Below are positions 1 through 8,593 of a stretch of DNA of 21,943 bases, one piece after another. The first letter of the stretch is position 1, and each line of letters starts with the position of its first letter. A program made the translations under genes and the position numbers. A model generated the notes under the pieces. That model saw only the letters and a program-made list of their open reading frames with translations. It searched no databases and was not told the DNA's origin. Location: positions 2,013,676 through 2,035,618 of the forward strand of contig SCFE01000016.1 of NCBI GenBank assembly GCA_004352715.1, given 5' to 3'. This DNA comes from Hofstenia miamia. Taxonomy: Eukaryota > Xenacoelomorpha > Acoela.

Positions 1-23
1 TATATATATATATATATATATAT
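1..23. repeat. (TA)n microsatellite at the window edge
   Basis: An uninterrupted alternating TA run begins at the first base and probably continues outside the window. The remaining sequence to 313 is AT-rich 3' flank of the Nudix gene with nothing else recognisable. Confidence 0.95.
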
Positions 24-40
24 GCTGCATATGCCATTGG

Positions 41-46
41 TTTATT
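41..46 (-). promoter_or_regulatory. Candidate polyadenylation signal for the Nudix gene
   Basis: The plus strand reads TTTATT, which is AATAAA on the minus strand, about 270 bp after the stop codon of the Nudix gene at 314-316. In an AT-rich genome this hexamer occurs often by chance, so the assignment rests only on position and strand. Confidence 0.35.
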
Positions 47-313
47 TGTCATTGTGGTTAGAAATACGAGGAAGATTTGATATATTTTCGGCAATAATAA
101 AATAGCACACTACTAAAAAATAATTTAGCAATCACGATGATTTTTTTTGATGAGCATTCAAATTGCTACAAAAATAATGAAGTATAATTTATCGAAATGA
201 AAACTATATGGCTATAAATTAACCTTCAAATGTGACATAGAATAGGATATGTACTGAAATTTGAAAAGAAAATTAAATATAAATTTGTACACATTCTAAA
301 TTTAGCGGTTGTT

Positions 314-643
314 TCAAGTTTGTGTCAGCTGTTTCATGATGTATTGATGTTTAGCACCAGTCATCAGTTCGATTGTAATCGTCAAAATTCTAGAAGTTAA
401 TCCCCATATAATTGGAAAGTTGGGAACCTTATATGAGGGCATTTGAATAAGCATTTCAGGCATTCTGAATACAGTGTGAGTTTGATTAACTGGATTACAT
501 AGTTCACTGAGTTGTAAAAGAAGAATCTCGTCAACTTCGGGAGGAGTTGGTTGGAGTAAAATTGATGATGTATTCGGTCGACTACGCGGGTGACAGTACA
601 CTTCTCCAATGTCGGCGATGACTGCGTAGATTAGATTTCTTCT
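314..643 (-). CDS. NUDT8: NUDT8-like Nudix hydrolase, terminal exon (C-terminal half)
   Basis: This is the last exon of a CoA-diphosphatase-type Nudix hydrolase (NUDT7/NUDT8 group). It starts in phase 0 after a TTTATTTAG acceptor at 650-644 and runs 109 codons to TGA at 314-316. It follows the 1418-1562 exon, which ends in phase 0 at a GTAAGA donor, so the frame is kept. The family's C-terminal landmarks are visible: PPEVDEI around residues 33-39 of the exon (family pattern N-x-EEVDE-hydrophobic) and IIWGLTSRIL near the end (family IWGLTA-x-IL). The protein ends KQLTQT, so it lacks the C-terminal peroxisomal signal of NUDT7, which favours a NUDT8-like assignment. Sequence between the landmarks is more divergent than in vertebrates. 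The family hydrolyses CoA and its derivatives, in mitochondria for NUDT8; localisation here is inferred. Confidence 0.85.
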   Translation of the reverse strand, partial: RRNLIYAVIADIGEVYCHPRSRPNTSSILLQPTPPEVDEILLLQLSELCNPVNQTHTVFRMPEMLIQMPSYKVPNFPIIWGLTSRILTITIELMTGAKHQYIMKQLTQT

Positions 644-1417
644 CTAAATAAAGTTTGAAGTAAGGAACTAGATAGCGAATTAGAGAACGTTCACACTCAG
701 AATTACGTCCTATTTTACAGAGCACAAAGGCTTCAATGCCTCATTAAATGAATGATAGGCATATGCATATCATAGTCTAAATATTAATGATGTGGGGGTA
801 CGAGCGGTTGAGCATATTTTTTATCGGGTACAGGTAAACTTTCTATTCAACATTATGTATATTTTAAATAAGATATTTACAGTTTTATATATCAATAAAT
901 GTGCATTTTTTCAAAATTTGTAGATAACCAGAGCAAATAAATAAAAGCAATTGAAGCAAAAAATAAAATCATTGACTCTAATAAGCGAATTGCTAAAATA
1001 AATAACCTCAACCAATATAATAAGTTAAAGAAGAATGAATTTAAATTATAATATTTGAACATTTACTAATAAAAATTCACATTAGTCAAGTAACAGAAGA
1101 CAGTATTATACACATCTCATTTCAATCACCAGTGAACTTAAATTGTGCAAAGCTATTTAGTCGATAATAGCTCAATAGATGCTCGATATTCAAGTAACCT
1201 TAGCTAGGTGCACTTCAAATATCATCATCTCACTATAATTAATGTATATATCATTGTACAATGCAATACATGCCATGATTGGTTGGTTCTATTAATTAAA
1301 AACATATATTTTTCAAGTGCATTATTTAAAACAATGCAGAATGAAACATTAAATGTCAAAAATTTAGTCATTGTTACCCTGGTAATATTATATTGTTGGG
1401 TGTAAATTTACTCTTAC
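644..1417 (-). other. Intron between the last two Nudix exons
   Basis: AT-rich sequence bounded by GTAAGA (donor at 1417) and TTTAG (acceptor ending at 644). No repeat or gene was recognised inside. A short plus-strand open frame at 1208-1405 has low-complexity AT-driven composition and is not supported. Confidence 0.75.
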
Positions 1418-1562
1418 ATTAATGAACTGCCTCATTGGTTGTTGCAGTAAGCCCATTACATTAAAATCTAGGTTTTTTTCAGAACCAATTTCTTCTTTAA
1501 ATTCACGAATTGCAGTTTGGACTAGATCGCAATCAGACTTATCATATCTACCACCAGGAAAA
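1418..1562 (-). CDS. NUDT8: NUDT8-like Nudix hydrolase, exon carrying the Nudix box
   Basis: This 145-nt exon encodes the catalytic Nudix box. The acceptor is TTATTTAG at 1570-1563 and the donor is GTAAGA from 1417. The exon opens with one base of a split codon; joined to TG from the previous exon it gives TGT (Cys), producing the junction GEI-C-FPGG. The box reads FPGGRYDKSD, then TAIREFKEEIG. The REFKEE segment supplies the metal-binding glutamates. As in NUDT7/NUDT8, the first part of the box is GG-x-x-D-x-x-D rather than the textbook G-x5-E. The hydrophobic residue usually following EE-x-G is Ser here. FPGG is also the end of the NuCoA motif that begins in the upstream exon. Family membership is clear; the choice between NUDT7 and NUDT8 is less certain. 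Confidence 0.92.
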
Positions 1563-3314
1563 CTAAATAAAAACAAATGACATAATACATTGCCACTCTT
1601 CGAAAAAAAATTACAAAGTTGAACAACTGCGTGCATATGACAGTAATATATGAAAAAATCATATATATTTTGCAAACAAATTTGCAAATTCTTTGTATAG
1701 AAGTTGGCTGTAAAAACCAATTTTTTAAGAAATAAGATGTTTGAATATAATGTGAAATTTCTATCTGTTTTCCTGAAATTTATATGTCCTTTTAGTTTTG
1801 TAAAACCAATTCCTGCAAATCATATTAATTATTGTGCTTTTGAAAATTTGTGTTAGCAATTCAAGACAGTAAACCACAGAAATCTGATAGATCACTTCAT
1901 ATATGAAAATAGTATACTTTTATCAATACTTTTATAAACAGAAGAAAACCATTTGCCGCAAACTGAAATTTTCAAAAATTTCAGTAAAGGCTAACATTAA
2001 TTGAGAGAGCATGTATTTCCTTGGAAACGTCGATTGGAAGGGGTTGGGATGGGACAGCACACACATTATTTCCCATGATAGTCAATACTTAATATTTTAA
2101 AATAAATTTAGGTTGAAATTTGCAGTTACATATATTTTTATAAATATAGCCCTATTTAGTAGATACAAAACCTAAGCTTTCATAAATTTAAAAATTTTAT
2201 TTGAACGGTATTCTATATTAATACTATAATGGCAATCCCGTGGGATAGAATGATACAGACAATAATTGCGATGGGATGGGATGTGATGGAACAGAAAAAT
2301 ATATTCCATGGACAAGATTGAGGATTAGAAATACTGAATTATTTTTTAGCTTTCTCTCATTCAAAAATTCATATTGAAGCTTTATTAAAATTATACAAAA
2401 TTTTAGCAATCAGATTGCTGTAGATTGTTGCAGATTATAATCTAAGAACAAAATATCACTTTCGGCGTTGATCATTGTATTTTAATATCTCCCGCATGTG
2501 CTTTGCATCCCTAATTACGGGTGGAGAAATATTCGTAGGAAAACGACTGCAGGCGAAAGATACTAACGAACACTAAAGCTGTGGTAAGACTGTTTTCTAT
2601 TTACAACATATTCTCTTGCTTATATACCAAATAATATCAACATATGTACAATTTACATGTTAAACCGAAAACATTTGGTCTGGCCGATACGACAACCAGT
2701 ACCGATATTACAATATTTCCTATGCACAAAAGCCTCTCAAAAAATTTGAAAACAAAGAGGAATCATGTAAAGCCTAAATATATATTAATAAAAAAGCCGA
2801 AGGAATAATAAATTTAAGATTTACGTTAAAAATATCTGAAATTGATGCAATGAAATTTTATTTAGTATTGATAGAGTAATTTCAAAAGACGCATGCGAAA
2901 TTTTCCTAGATTCCGCTACTAAAATTTTCGAACGAACAATTTAAGATCAAAGCAAGTGATAGTGCAAAATTGTTCACTGATTGACTAGGAATTTTGACTG
3001 GAATTATTAGCTTAAAGATCAAGGTCAAAATATGTTCTTTACACATAAATCTTACAATCACGCGCTATACTATATACTTTCTAACTTTCGAGATAATAGT
3101 ATTTTATGAAAAAAATGTTTTGATCAATTTAAAAGCCTTTCACACAAATGATCTGATGTTGCTCTTCAAGAACTTTAAGACGATTTAGTAATGCATTGAA
3201 AATACGTGTACAAGGTATTCTTTAAGTCTGTTATGTTGCAATTGAATATTTATACATATATTGTTTGCCATATAATTAGTAACTGAGTTCAGAGATGAAT
3301 ATATTGATGTTTAA

Positions 3315-3813
3315 CCATCTGTAGGCCAACGTCCGATTTTAAAAATCAGTTTTCAAGTTTTCTGTAATACCTAAAAGATCATAAAACTAATCAGTAATTC
3401 TCATTCTAACTATGAATATTCCTGCTATGATGCAATATAACAATATCATTGCATGAATTCAACTCAGAATGCCTAATCATTGCTCAAATACTTTTTATTT
3501 CAGGAAAGTCAGTATTAGTACAATGAAGCACAGAAAGAATTACGGCTGAAGAAGTAGCCGGTAGCATTTTAGAAATGAAATCGATTCAAATGAAGATGAT
3601 CAGTATATACAAGAACAAAAGGAAGTCGCAGATGAACTAGAGGCAGATGAAGAATTGAAAGCCGGAGTAATAGATAGTCACCCTGACGAGTCTACCAATA
3701 ATAAACCTTCTGACGACGCCATCTGGTTGAAAAAAATGGTAACCACTGGTCTCAGATTCCTTAGCATGTTGTAAGGGGAAACATTGCTCCTAAACACGTC
3801 GGCCCACAGAGGG
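3315..3813 (+). mobile_element. Nonautonomous piggyBac-type element, 499 bp
   Basis: The element is flanked by TTAA at 3311-3314 and 3814-3817, the invariant piggyBac target. Its left end reads CCATCTGTAGGCCAACGT, and the reverse complement of its right end reads CCCTCTGTGGGCCGACGT, matching at 15 of 18 positions. The interior carries a broken N-terminal transposase segment on the plus strand. At 499 bp it is far shorter than a full element (about 2.5 kb), so it is an internally deleted derivative. It sits in the large Nudix intron, antisense to the gene. Confidence 0.85.
3523..3774 (+). pseudogene. piggyBac transposase N-terminal remnant
   Basis: An ATG at 3523 begins MKHRKN, followed by two in-frame stops. 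The stretch between them reads sensibly in another frame as ITAEEVAGSILEM, the typical start of piggyBac transposases (basic residues, then LTAEEAL-like). The first frame then resumes with SNEDDQYIQEQ, ADELEADEEL and HPDESTNNKPSDD, the usual acidic, low-complexity N-terminal region. Two compensating frameshifts therefore separate the halves. It ends at TAA 3772-3774 next to the right terminus. The catalytic DDE domain and the cysteine-rich tail are absent, so it cannot encode a transposase. Confidence 0.75.
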
Positions 3814-3917
3814 TTAAATTAAAAAAAATATATAAATGCTTTGAAACCAAAATATGTCAAATCCTTTTGCTATCTAAATATAAAATTAGTAATTTGGCAA
3901 TATGAAAAAATAATTAC

Positions 3918-4021
3918 CAGATCTCACCGGGATGTGCGGACAGCCCACTACTACGTCTTGTAAATAACAAATGTGGAATTCCGTCTATTGAGCAAAACGG
4001 CACTAAGACAGCAGCAAGCTT
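3918..4021 (-). CDS. NUDT8: NUDT8-like Nudix hydrolase, exon with the NuCoA motif
   Basis: This 104-nt exon is too short for a simple length filter and was found from its protein pattern. It begins in phase 0 after TTTTTTAG and ends in phase 2 before GTAATT. It encodes KLAAVLVPFCSIDGIP, then HLLFTRRSSGLSAHPGEI, the first beta strands of the Nudix fold (human NUDT8 has a similar AAVLVPLCS segment). With FPGG of the next exon it forms the NuCoA signature of CoA diphosphatases (LLT-x-RS, then G-x3-FPGG). The arginine normally found in the middle of that signature is Ser here, between RRSSGL and AHPG. That may be a lineage feature or may weaken substrate binding. Splice phases match on both sides. 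Confidence 0.93.
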
Positions 4022-4442
4022 CTAAAAAATATTTAAATTATATGCTGATAAAACTTATGGAACTACATACATACCAAAGTATTTTTCATATATTAAGAAA
4101 AGAATAAAAATTATTTTTTTCGTTTGAAAAGTTTTAATATATTTCTTCGATTGAACTCAGTTGTAAATGCAAACTCAGTTGTGATCATTGGCATAAAAAG
4201 TAACTGATTTGGATCATTATAAACCAACATTCTTATGGTAAAACTTTAACCCAAGACTAATCTCATGAAGCTATATAATAAAGTGAGAAACGTTTCTTAA
4301 AATAATCAAATTTTTAGTTGTGAGAAAATCAAATTATATAATAAATTGCATTTAGAAAATATATTCCTAAAAACAGGATAAAAATTTGGATTAATAACGT
4401 GGCTTGCAATTAAAATGAACAATGTATTTAAACCTATTTTAC
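4022..4442 (-). other. Nudix intron
   Basis: A 421-bp AT-rich intron between the GTAAAA donor at 4442 and the TTTTTTAG acceptor. No repeat or coding signal was recognised. Confidence 0.7.
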
Positions 4443-4550
4443 CTCATGATTCGAAATGGAATCTAATGGTACAGAAGAAGCAAGGAGTGAAGCAACCCGT
4501 TCTTTGTTTGATTTCGACAACGCATTCGCAATATTTCGATAGGACATCAA
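4443..4550 (-). CDS. NUDT8: NUDT8-like Nudix hydrolase, first recognised coding exon
   Basis: This 108-nt exon lies between a strong acceptor (TTTTTTTACAG, ending at 4551) and a GTAAAA donor at 4442. It reads 36 codons: L, then MSYRNIANALSKSNKERVAS, then LLASSVPLDSISNHE, and joins in phase 0 to KLAAVLVPF of the next exon. NUDT7/NUDT8 proteins have a short, poorly conserved helical N-terminus at this position, so length and character fit. The ATG at 4547-4545 could be the start, with the acceptor joining a 5' untranslated exon, or an unseen upstream exon may add residues such as a mitochondrial presequence. No such exon was identified. The exon is inferred from splice signals, phase and position rather than from conserved motifs. 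Confidence 0.65.
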
Positions 4551-5544
4551 CTGTAAAAAAAGTATAAAATGAAGCTAACAAAATTTTAGCATGAAAATTT
4601 GAGTTTTTTATAAAATAAAACTTCACATCATTTGCAAAATGACCTTGGAATTTAGAGCGGAATGGAAATAACTTTCTGAAGCTATAGTTATGGTGATCTG
4701 GAGCTCTCCATTAAAGGCTTTTTCGAGCCGATTTCACACTAAACTAATACAATCAATATTGAGGATCTCACAATTGCATAAACTGCAATGCCTATAAATG
4801 CGATTCCCTACATATAAAAAAAATAAAAATTTAACTAAGGAGGTTGCTGAGAAGTCTATGATAACTTCGAAATTCAAATGTTGAAGCTTGAGGCAAAATT
4901 TAAAGACAATGATAGTTTTCAATTGAAAACTTTTTAACATAAAATAGTTGGTAGACAAGTATTTAGATGCTGTTGTCAATGTTTAGACATAATTTAAAAA
5001 TCAAACAATAGTAATTGAAATCAATAACGAAGTTATCTATAATATGAACTCTAATATTTTGATGATCAATGTCAAATGGTAAGATTTGGGTTGATGTTTC
5101 ACATGGAATAGGACAGTTATGGTAATTTTTTAAAGACGCAGGGTTTATAAAATTAAAGGAATGTAAAATTTCACACATTTCCTACATAAAACATTAACAC
5201 TAAACTGTACAAAAATATATTTAAAAGATAACTTTGTTCTTTGATGTGAAATAAATATCTCTCATATGGATATAGATGAATAAAAATAAAAGTTTCAATG
5301 AACTCATTACTTGTCGAAAAGTTGATAACATAAAAAACTTGAATAACTAAAAATACTTATGAAAGACATCCCTACTCTAGAAAATGCAAAATGTGAATTT
5401 CAGAGACAAAAAGCTGTTAAGCATGCATTAAATAATTTGGGAAAAGAAAAGCATAATTATCCTTAGTGAAATCGTTTAATACCCAAGGCTTGCTTTCAAT
5501 AGCAACGTCGCTATATCATAAATTTTAAAAGGAGAAATTAATGA
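4551..5544. other. AT-rich region with no recognised gene
   Basis: This lies 5' of the first recognised Nudix exon and may hold its promoter or a noncoding first exon. Two minus-strand open stretches (4734-4979 and 4963-5178) have a hydrophobic, AT-driven composition without a family match. A plus-strand segment near 5400-5470 after TTTCAG reads RQKAVKHALNNLGKEK before a stop and could be a transposon relic. None can be assigned. Confidence 0.5.
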
Positions 5545-5772
5545 AATATAGAAAAAATTAAGAATGAGCTTGGTTTGATTGGAGAAGACAACTTAATTTT
5601 TTACAAGGCTTCTAGAGAAATTTTTGGTGAATTCCAATACTGTCATATGCACTATATTCTTCATGATGTCTCTAGCAAGTTCCATGAGGAATATGGAATA
5701 CACTACTGTAATGCTCAAAAATATGTTTGCAGTTTTTTAAAGAAAAACCATTTGACTTTATATTTTATCTAA
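5545..5772 (+). CDS. Unrecognised open segment, possible exon or transposon relic
   Basis: From just after TGA (5542-5544) to TAA (5770-5772) there are 75 open codons. Their composition is more protein-like than the surrounding AT-rich open frames: IEKIKNELGLIGEDN, YKASREIFGEFQY, CHMHYILHDVSSKFHEEYG and IHYCNAQKYVCSFLKK. It is rich in Cys, His and aromatic residues (CHMHY, HYC), but no known zinc-binding spacing was recognised. The first in-frame ATG lies inside CHMHY, so it is not a simple complete gene. It could be an exon of a plus-strand gene or an old transposase fragment. No function is proposed. Confidence 0.3.
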   Translation, partial: NIEKIKNELGLIGEDNLIFYKASREIFGEFQYCHMHYILHDVSSKFHEEYGIHYCNAQKYVCSFLKKNHLTLYFI

Positions 5773-5956
5773 AAATGAATTGTAGGATCGATTTTAAAAA
5801 ACTCATTATTAAAATTTGAAAGAACATCTAATCTTGTTTAGGAGTTTAAAATTTTATGGGCTTGCAGCACATATTTAGGATAGGTTGCAAAATGATAAAC
5901 AATGAAAATATTAAGTAAAATTATAGTGAAAATTCTACAAATTTAAAAATGAAAAG

Positions 5957-6408
5957 TGGAGGTGAGCACCGTTAAAGTTGCAATTACCCGCCTCCGCACT
6001 GCAACCAACTCTTCTGAAATGCAAACGCACCGCAAAAAACAATTATCAGTTAAAGTTTACCTCTGTAAACGTTTAACCTGTTCAAATAGTTTCCAAAATA
6101 GAATACAGTCTACAATATCTGGGTCAAATTATTGTCATCGCTCCTCTAAAACTTTGCAGAGAAAAGCCTTTCACTGATATCTTCTGAAGCTGGTATGTAA
6201 AGCAGAAATCTGACAAGAGCTGTTAATTTTGGGAATTCTCCAGCATTTTTCTTCCATCAGTCCATTAAGCCAGGGATGAGTGTACCTAGGTGACGTTATA
6301 AACTTGTATTGGTGTATGATAAATGAAATCTGCATGGCTGCTGCCGTTTAACCGCACCACACTACAAGTAAAATTTCTGTATCTGCACTCACACTAAGCA
6401 CACCTCTA
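5957..6408 (-). mobile_element. Nonautonomous hAT element, 452 bp
   Basis: The element is flanked by identical 8-bp target duplications ATGAAAAG at 5949-5956 and 6409-6416, the hallmark length for hAT transposons. The left end reads TGGAGGTGAGCA and the reverse complement of the right end reads TAGAGGTGTGCT, matching at 9 of 12 positions. Subterminal GCACCG and GGTTAAAC-type motifs are present. The interior holds a remnant of the hAT dimerisation domain on the minus strand. A full hAT is 2.5-4 kb, so this is an internally deleted copy. Confidence 0.88.
6146..6256 (-). pseudogene. hAT transposase C-terminal dimerisation domain remnant
   Basis: Thirty-six codons ending in TAG at 6146-6148 read WKKNAGEFPKLTALVRFLLY, then IPASEDISERLFSAKF. 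This matches the hAT family C-terminal motif: FP-x-L-x-x-LA-x-x-x-L-x-IPASS, then SER-x-FS-x-AG. A TGA lies directly upstream in frame, and the normally following G and downstream helices are lost at the TAG. Only the dimerisation segment survives; the DDE catalytic core and BED zinc finger are absent. Confidence 0.85.
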
Positions 6409-6416
6409 ATGAAAAG

Positions 6417-6701
6417 CTAAGAAAATTCAGAATGTCTGTGAGATATCATTTTTATCAAAATAATTAATGAAAAAATGAAAATTTTGCGATAACTAATATT
6501 TATGCTGCTAAAATATGGTGAAATCCCATTAGATTTCTTCTCAGCATAAATATGTACTCGTTAATCAACTCAGCAATAAATTTGGTCTGCCCATGTACGA
6601 TTTATCAACCATTTTACAAATTGAGTTGATTCATTATTACCTGGAAACACTCATATTATGTTACAGCTTTTACATCATCAGCGCCATAAATGTTGAAAAA
6701 C
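6417..6701. other. AT-rich interval, nothing recognised
   Basis: Between the hAT element and the terminal exon of the small minus-strand gene model. It should hold the 3' untranslated region of that model if it is real. No repeats or coding signals were found. Confidence 0.5.
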
Positions 6702-6763
6702 TTAGAAATCTTGAAGGACTTCAAGTGAAGATAACTTTTCTAATGCTTTCAATATATCTTTGA
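6702..6763 (-). CDS. Small helical protein, candidate terminal exon
   Basis: A 62-nt exon candidate follows an acceptor ATTGTTTAG (ending at 6764) and starts with TC, which completes a Val codon with the single G left by the 7719-7848 exon. It then reads KDILKALEKLSSLEVLQDF and ends with TAA at 6702-6704. The phase match (1 to 1) supports joining the two pieces into a 63-residue product. The segment is a leucine-rich amphipathic helix. A resemblance to TFIIS N-terminal domain helices was noticed but is too short to trust. Confidence 0.42.
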
Positions 6764-7718
6764 CTAAACAATCGGTTTCATACTATGCAATATTTTAGTC
6801 AGTGAATTAAACATGAATTTTAGCAAATTTAATTTTCAAATTGCCTTACAAATCTATTTCAAGGGAATTAAGGTAACCGAATTATTGCTCTAATTTCTAA
6901 GAATCATACAATTTGGTTTGTTTTTCTGTGAATTTCGATTTCAAAAAATTGTTTTATAATCTCAGATTTAATAATTAATTTTAAGAATTCTAGATCTAAT
7001 ATAAATTGGATAAATATTAGAGAAATATCCAAGGAAAACTTTGAAAGACTTAAATTCTGCTGGAAAATGAAAGTTAGAATTTCGTGTTTATTTCAATTAC
7101 ACCTAATCAAATATTGGAAAATGTTAAAAAAAACTTGAATTTTATACGTAGATTTGTTGGTTGCAAGAAATTTTCAAACCTGAAAATTTCTTGATATTCT
7201 TTCCGGCATACCACAAAATAAACCTTGGAAAAACTACAAAGTAATGTGGGCAAATTTAATTAGTATCCAAATGCTGTCAAAAATCATACAGCTTATTAGA
7301 GAAATCGAAATTTATATAATATAAGACTGAGAAAGGATGCGATTATTTTCATACTTTGGTATACAAAAATTTCGGTTTTCAAAATATGTGTATTTACAAA
7401 TATACTGCTAAATACAAAACTGCTGAAAAAGAAAGGCTAGAAACAATTAAATTCAATGGAATGACTTGTACAAGTCATACAAATTTGCAATATTTTTCAT
7501 AAAGTTGGCTAGTGACGGAATAAGTCAATTTCTAAGGGATCATCTTCAAGTGAATGAGAGCAGCATGGACATTGGACAAGAACTGTTTCTCAATGTAGTA
7601 AATCTGTGCTTCTCAAACAAACAGCTTCAATAATACATATTTCCCTAGTAAATTTAGCAAATGATGCCATCGTATGATGTTGAAATCACCGTCAATTAGA
7701 AAGTCACATTCCAATTAC
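6764..7718 (-). other. Candidate intron of the small helical protein gene
   Basis: A 955-bp AT-rich stretch between the GTAATT donor at 7718 and the TTTAG acceptor at 6764. A less AT-rich patch at 7510-7620 is interrupted by stops in all useful frames and was not assigned. No transposon ends were found. Confidence 0.4.
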
Positions 7719-7848
7719 CTAGTTCTTGAAATCCTTGCAAACATTTATCCTTAGCCTGGATGATTTCTTGCACAGATTGTTTGATTTCATTGTATATATT
7801 TTTGAAGTAGCTGCTTGTATATTTTATGACGCCTTTCAGATAACTCAT
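7719..7848 (-). CDS. Small helical protein, candidate first coding exon
   Basis: An ATG at 7848-7846 has AAC in front of it, including A at -3, and an in-frame TAA two codons upstream. It opens 43 codons before a GTAATT donor: MSYLKGVIKYTSSYFKNIYN, then EIKQSVQEIIQAKDKCLQGF and QEL. The residues suggest one long amphipathic, coiled-coil-like helix with Lys/Glu/Gln and spaced Leu/Ile/Val/Phe. No signal peptide, membrane span or known motif is seen. Joined to the 6702-6763 exon it gives a 63-residue protein. I do not recognise the family. The model rests on start context, splice signals and phase, and could be a chance open frame in AT-rich DNA. Confidence 0.45.
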
Positions 7849-8077
7849 GTTTTAATTGTTAATAATATTTCAAGTAATAATACATATGAAGTTTTGTTAC
7901 AGATTTATTCGTATCAGATAATTTGCTGATATGTGCAATTTTTAACAATATAAAAATTCAAACAGATTCACGGATACAGCACACTAAAAAATTTATTCAA
8001 AAAAATACTTTAATACATGTAATATTTTTTGAAGGAATTGATGAACTTAAACTGGAACGATTATTACTTTATCTAAA

Positions 8078-8154
8078 ATGATATTTATAATTGGATATAG
8101 TAGCAGACAACTCAGCAAAAGAATAAAAGAACATGAAACTAAGTCAACAATATT
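8078..8154 (+). pseudogene. Penelope-type GIY-YIG endonuclease remnant, left part
   Basis: The frame reads MIFIIGYSSRQLSKRIKEHE, then TKSTI, and breaks at the inverted-repeat element. IIGYSSRQLSKRIKEH fits the second half of the GIY-YIG motif as found at the C-terminus of Penelope-like retroelements (pattern Y-x-G-x-T-x-R-x-L-x-x-R-x-x-EH). The continuation is at 9979-10048. The preceding reverse transcriptase domain was not recognised upstream, so this is a 5'-truncated relic. Confidence 0.6.
8149..8154. repeat. AATATT target-site copy, left
   Basis: AATATT lies directly outside the left inverted repeat; the same six bases lie at 9973-9978 outside the right one. Because AATATT is its own reverse complement, a 2-, 4- or 6-bp duplication cannot be told apart, but all give the same empty site. 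Confidence 0.7.
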
Positions 8155-8410
8155 AGTAGTAGAGGCCGCGGCAAGGAGACCACAAACAAACGCCTCTGAT
8201 TGGTCGAGAGCTTATGACGTCACACGTCACGTGACAGATCATGAATATCAAAGGGGGTGGTTGAGGCGTTGAGTCATCTAATTGATACCTGACGCTAAGT
8301 GCTTTTGAAGATCCCACAAAATGACATTTTGACCTCTGTGATATCGAGGGTGTTTGCAAATGTTAATTAGTGAGTCACCTACTTGATTTACATCTCCGCT
8401 AATGGGTTTT
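8155..8410 (+). repeat. Left terminal inverted repeat, 256 bp
   Basis: By eye this matches the reverse complement of 9717-9972 with five differences in 256 positions (about 98%), all transitions. It is clearly more GC-rich than its surroundings and contains clustered CCAAT, CRE and E-box-like motifs. Open frames read through it (8078-8272, 8153-8359 and the mirrored 9768-9974) are by-products of the repeat and not genes. Confidence 0.95.
8199..8233. promoter_or_regulatory. Promoter-like motif cluster in the terminal repeat
   Basis: Within 35 bp there is an inverted CCAAT box (ATTGG, 8199-8203), a perfect CRE palindrome TGACGTCA (8215-8222) and an E-box CACGTG (8228-8233). The same set is mirrored in the right repeat (CRE at 9905-9912), and another CRE lies at 8414-8421 just inside the left repeat. 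The motifs are seen; promoter activity for genes inside the element is inferred. Confidence 0.45.
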
Positions 8411-8593
8411 TAGTGACGTCAGATATTTTTAAGTATGTCTGGATTTTCAATTAGTAATGCTTTTAATTGATTTACATATTACGGTCACTTTTTGGTATGA
8501 GTAATTTTTGTTAATATCACATTTGTTTGCATTATGCCATGTTAATATATACCATATTATAACAACTCCTTTTTGGGATACGTACACATAATA

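Larger units (their letters stand above)
1563..3917 (-). other. Large Nudix intron containing a piggyBac derivative
   Basis: This 2.35-kb AT-rich intron runs from a GTAATT donor (3917-3912) to the acceptor at 1563. It holds a TTAA-flanked piggyBac-type element at 3315-3813 in the opposite orientation to the gene. The rest (1563-3310) holds GGGATGGGA-type short motifs near 2041-2060 and 2270-2285, but no bounded element could be defined. Confidence 0.75.

Noticed and set aside
2041-2320. GGGATGGGA-type motifs suggesting transposon ends
   Set aside because: No paired termini or target duplication could be defined.
6702-6763. Resemblance of the short exon to a TFIIS N-terminal domain
   Set aside because: Only one leucine-rich helix matches and the frame stops where the domain's conserved IG-x-x-V segment should follow.
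8078-8359. Open frames on both strands inside the left inverted repeat
   Set aside because: They recur in mirrored form in the right repeat (9768-9974) and use promoter-like repeat DNA; only the part left of 8154 has protein similarity.
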